DNA from: Gammaproteobacteria bacterium
GTDB taxonomy: Bacteria > Pseudomonadota > Gammaproteobacteria > Pseudomonadales > Litorivicinaceae
Assembly (NCBI GenBank): GCA_002705325.1
Contig: PAFS01000025.1
Location: 1-7,038 of the forward strand
Direction: 5' to 3'
DNA length: 7,038 nucleotides
Of this stretch, positions 5,149 through 7,038 are shown one piece after another. Position 1 is the stretch's first letter. Every line of letters starts with the position of its first letter. The position numbers and the translations under genes were made by a program. The notes under the pieces are model-generated. The model worked only from the letters and a program-made list of their open reading frames with translations. It was not told the origin of the DNA and ran no database searches.

Positions 5149-5538
5149 CTAACTGGCATAACGGATTAACACTAGGATCGCCAGACCAAGAATCGAAAAC
5201 AGTGTCAACGAAGTGCCGCCGACCCTGAGTACGATGTTGTGCTTCAAGAAACCGAAGCAGTATCCATGCATCAACCGAGCTATCACGAACACTGTACCGT
5301 AGCTATGGAGAGCATTGTCTTTAAGGCCGCCCATCTCAGCGACCAGCATCAGGATCAGAAAGATTGGTGCGTATTCGATTAAATTACCGTGAGCCCGTAT
5401 CGCCCTCGCAAGACCCTCCTCACCGTTATTGCCAAAGGCAAACCACTTGAACGCAGGCATTCCTCGTAATGCGATCACCCTAAATGACAAGATCACTAGC
5501 AAGAGTGCTAGGACAGATGCATATGTGCCGGTAATCAT
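5149..5538 (-). CDS. MAPEG family membrane protein
   Basis: 129 residues with four hydrophobic segments, at roughly 6-24, 56-72, 78-96 and 108-126, the size and topology of MAPEG proteins. The family hallmark RAHGNLIEYAP (48-58) between helices 1 and 2 contains the conserved Arg/Asn/Glu set. Bacterial MAPEG proteins are inner-membrane proteins related to microsomal glutathione transferases. Some conjugate glutathione to lipophilic electrophiles or reduce peroxides, but many bacterial ones (YecN-like) have no known substrate. The ATG at 5538 has an excellent AGGAGG with a 6-nt spacer. It is the first gene of a two-gene operon ending at the hairpin 4762-4796. The frame is intact. Confidence 0.9.
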   Translation of the reverse strand: MITGTYASVLALLLVILSFRVIALRGMPAFKWFAFGNNGEEGLARAIRAHGNLIEYAPIFLILMLVAEMGGLKDNALHSYGTVFVIARLMHGYCFGFLKHNIVLRVGGTSLTLFSILGLAILVLIRYAS

Positions 5539-5923
5539 CGTAACCTCCTTTTACCTTCAATTTTTACACAGTCGCAACATCAGGCTATTTTGCACAACAG
5601 GCTGGCGTCACGGGCCGATAGTTATGAGCTCGACTTGAAGAGTAACGAACCGGCTGAACATTTATCGTAAGCTTTTAGTCGTAATAGAATGTTGTTGCGC
5701 ATCAATTACTTTCGACCACAAAAAGATGGACATCGCCTTTTCTGTAACCAACTATCATTATGTCGTCAAAGCCAGAGACGCTGCGGCGACTTAATCCTTT
5801 CGATCAGTCATACGAAAGTTCAAGGATCATTAGTGAAGGGTAAAGAAAAACTGAGAAAGCAGTCTTGAGGACCCTAAGAATAACAAGAAGCTAACGACTC
5901 AGAGAACAAGTTGAAAGGAAGCT
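5539..5923. other. Intergenic region between two minus-strand operons, possible plus-strand small RNA
   Basis: It must hold the promoter of the MAPEG operon at its left end. No convincing gene follows. A 59-codon plus frame (5689-5868) has no ribosome site and an Arg/Lys/Ser-rich, non-globular translation. A 26-codon plus frame (5760-5840) is equally unsupported. The region ends at a terminator whose longer T-run is on the plus strand, so a short non-coding transcript is possible but unproven. Confidence 0.35.
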
Positions 5924-5957
5924 AAAAAAGGACTGGGTTGATCCAGTCCTTTTTTTT
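5924..5957. terminator. Strong bidirectional intrinsic terminator
   Basis: AAAAAAGGACTGG (5924-5936) pairs perfectly with CCAGTCCTTTTTT (5943-5955) around GTTGAT. There is a run of 8 T on the plus strand (5950-5957) and 6 T on the minus strand. The minus-strand gene ends at 5961, so the terminator clearly serves that operon. On the plus strand no gene lies upstream. Confidence 0.9.
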
Positions 5958-5960
5958 GTC

Positions 5961-6253
5961 CTACACCTCGAATACGACGGTGCCAGAAACTGGGTCTGTG
6001 ACCCCAAGGTGCGGCGACAATTCCTCCAATAGATGTCGAGAGCTGTCGAGCAATGCGATCATCTGTGGCATTGCGGTCTGCATATCCTCTTCACTTTCCC
6101 AAAGCCCATATGCAACGTAACTTTGCTCACCCGTCTTAGCCAAAACATGCATCAGCATTCCGTCCCATTTATTGGCGGCTTTGAATAGTCTCTCAAACTC
6201 GTCCTGCTTTTCTGATTTTACTCTAAAGCGAACAACATTGTGTATTTAGACAT
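5961..6253 (-). pseudogene. Antibiotic-biosynthesis-monooxygenase-type protein, frameshift near start
   Basis: The body of the protein (about 97 residues when repaired) is a small ABM-fold quinol/aromatic monooxygenase-like protein. It has a strand NVVRFRVKSEKQDEF, helix ERLFKAANKW, strands MLMHVLAKTGEQSYVAYGLW with the usual W-E/D-S-x-E-D pattern (WESEEDM), a helix around IALLDSS, and a final strand GTVVFEV. A very strong GGAGGAG site precedes ATG at 6253, which reads MSKY. One missing base near 6238-6242 then puts the rest in another frame, and the MSKY frame stops after six more codons. The next in-frame ATG (6158) lies in the middle of the fold, so a start there would not give a complete protein. 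The break is not in a homopolymer. The gene sits 42 bp after the GYD gene and ends at a terminator. Confidence 0.72.
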
Positions 6254-6295
6254 ATTTCTCCTCCTCGAAGGGAACGTTATAAGCTGGCCGCTCTG

Positions 6296-6622
6296 CTAGG
6301 CGTTTGCAGGCTTATAAGCTCCCATAACAGCTGCCGCGGATTGCATCCAGTCCATTTGATCAGCGGCCGAAAATACTTCATCGACACTGATGTCAGTAAC
6401 CGAACCAGAGGCGCCAGCGACAATCATTAGTGCACCACCGGCTTCGGCTGTCCCTGATATCACCATGAACAGCTTCCCACCGAGCGTCATGTGCAAGCTT
6501 TCTAGACTCATGTTGAGAGCTGAAAGTATCTTCCCAATCGCTTCCTCTCTATTGTGTGGATTGTTTGCCATACCGGCGAATGCTGAGTCTGTATACGTAG
6601 CGGTAACCATAAATTGAGCCAT
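6296..6622 (-). CDS. GYD domain protein
   Basis: 108 residues. The strand MAQFMVTATYTDSAF opens the fold. The pattern EAIGKILSALNMSLESLHMT followed by LGGKLFMVISGTAEAGGALM is that of GYD domain proteins, in which a helix is followed by a Gly-containing strand pair (here GGKLF replaces the usual GEYDL). The family belongs to the dimeric alpha/beta-barrel class and has no established reaction. Start at ATG 6622 with AAGGAG at a good distance; the open frame runs back to 6754, but those residues are not domain-like. It is cytosolic, with no signal. It is the first gene of an operon with the ABM-type gene (42 bp downstream), which suggests a shared, perhaps oxidative or detoxifying, role. The frame is intact. 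Confidence 0.75.
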   Translation of the reverse strand: MAQFMVTATYTDSAFAGMANNPHNREEAIGKILSALNMSLESLHMTLGGKLFMVISGTAEAGGALMIVAGASGSVTDISVDEVFSAADQMDWMQSAAAVMGAYKPANA

Positions 6623-6689
6623 AAGATTCTCCTTCTTGGTTTTTGATGTTTCGTCATGTTTTATCATCATTAAGGCTGGTAGTTTAGCA

Positions 6690-6737
6690 GTATCGATAAG
6701 ACAACTGTCTCTCAAATTCACAACGCCTTGTCGATAC
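6690..6737. promoter_or_regulatory. Inverted repeat upstream of the GYD operon
   Basis: GTATCGATAAG (6690-6700) and CTTGTCGATAC (6727-6737) form an 11-bp inverted repeat with one mismatch and a 26-bp spacer, 68-115 bp upstream of the GYD start. It could be a paired operator or a weak hairpin in the leader. No clear sigma70 promoter stands out. Confidence 0.3.
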
Positions 6738-6777
6738 GGATCAATAGGTCCCACCCATCAGGAGCGCTCTACACTTA

Positions 6778-7038
6778 CTACAAACCAAAACCCTGGATTC
6801 CAGCCACATACACGCCCGTCCCCACCAAAATGCTGAGCAAAGGATGTCTAAAACAAGCATGTAACGTGATCACGACTAACAAAGCGAGCGCCGATAATCC
6901 GCCTCGATCAAAGGACTCAATCTCGAGACTCATCAGTCCAAAGCACACCAAAACCGCCATAATCATCGGCGGCAACGACTTCCCAAAACGATCTAATATG
7001 GAATGGCTCCTCACCTGCGCGAGTGCTACAAAAGGGAG
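6778..7038 (-). CDS. azlD: AzlD-like branched-chain amino acid transport subunit (partial)
   Basis: The C-terminal 86 residues of a small multi-pass membrane protein; the 5' end lies beyond the right edge. It aligns in pattern with AzlD: LPF near the visible start, then LDRFGKSLPPMIMAVLVCFG (like YLGKVLPSAVFGMLVVY in B. subtilis). The end has LSALALLVVITLHACFRHPL and LSILVGTGVYV (like LLVILLHIWKKNMLLSIAGGT). Three hydrophobic segments are visible. AzlD works with AzlC as an exporter of branched-chain amino acids or similar compounds; azlC would be expected just upstream (to the right on this strand). A GTG at 7014 is not the start, since the frame and the family pattern continue to the window edge. 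The stop is TAG at 6778-6780. Confidence 0.85.
   Translation of the reverse strand, partial: LPFVALAQVRSHSILDRFGKSLPPMIMAVLVCFGLMSLEIESFDRGGLSALALLVVITLHACFRHPLLSILVGTGVYVAGIQGFGL

Noticed and set aside
5689..5868. 59-codon plus-strand frame
   Set aside because: No ribosome site, unusual composition, and no recognisable motif.
6623..6754. Upstream extension of the GYD gene to 6754
   Set aside because: A good AAGGAG site precedes ATG 6622 and the domain begins there; the extension is not domain-like.
1..7038. Integron cassette array, suggested by many small accessory genes
   Set aside because: Genes lie on both strands and I find no attC-like paired GTTRRRY/RYYYAAC sites after them.

Overview
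The window looks like a piece of a gammaproteobacterial chromosome of moderate GC, possibly marine or otherwise environmental. The evidence is the encoded CCA and Pseudomonas-like sequence of a tRNA fragment, Shine-Dalgarno motifs of the AGGAGG type, and proteobacterial gene families such as YdhR-like, MAPEG, AzlD, GYD and a lipoprotein cytochrome c. This placement is an inference; no phylogenetic marker is present. Gene density is low, all genes are short, and several are broken.

Layout. 59-358 (-) is a YdhR-like monooxygenase-fold protein. 694-742 holds four TTGCTACA repeats and 804-853 holds the 3' half of a tRNA of the CAU-anticodon family. Together they look like one end (attR side) of an element that integrated into a tRNA gene, with the element lying to the left. 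970-1122 (-) is a 50-residue membrane protein. 1338-2458 (-) is a class-C-beta-lactamase-like serine hydrolase broken by three frameshifts. 2532-2825 (-) is a charged helical protein, divergent from a lipoprotein c-type cytochrome (2945-3391, +). 3611-4023 (+) is a pair of overlapping small genes behind a good sigma70-type promoter.

4206-4687 (-) holds a decayed group-1 truncated hemoglobin. It keeps the proximal-His motif but carries in-frame stops and a frameshift, and a reading frame continues beyond its C-terminus. 4762-4796 is a perfect 15-bp hairpin ending the MAPEG plus hypothetical-protein operon (4808-5538, -). 5924-5957 is a strong intrinsic terminator after a GYD plus antibiotic-biosynthesis-monooxygenase-type operon (5961-6622, -), whose second gene has a frameshift near its start. 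The right edge (6778-7038, -) is the C-terminal part of an AzlD-like branched-chain amino-acid exporter subunit.

Functionally, the window is a set of small accessory genes, not a pathway. Three of them (YdhR-like, ABM-like, GYD) belong to the dimeric alpha/beta-barrel class. At least three genes are interrupted, which fits a decaying island border; uncorrected sequencing indels could explain the single-base shifts, but not the stop codons in the hemoglobin. I do not see a convincing new multi-gene system. The best leads are the tRNA-derived att site with phased repeats, the hemoglobin remnant with its C-terminal extension, and the translationally coupled small gene pair.
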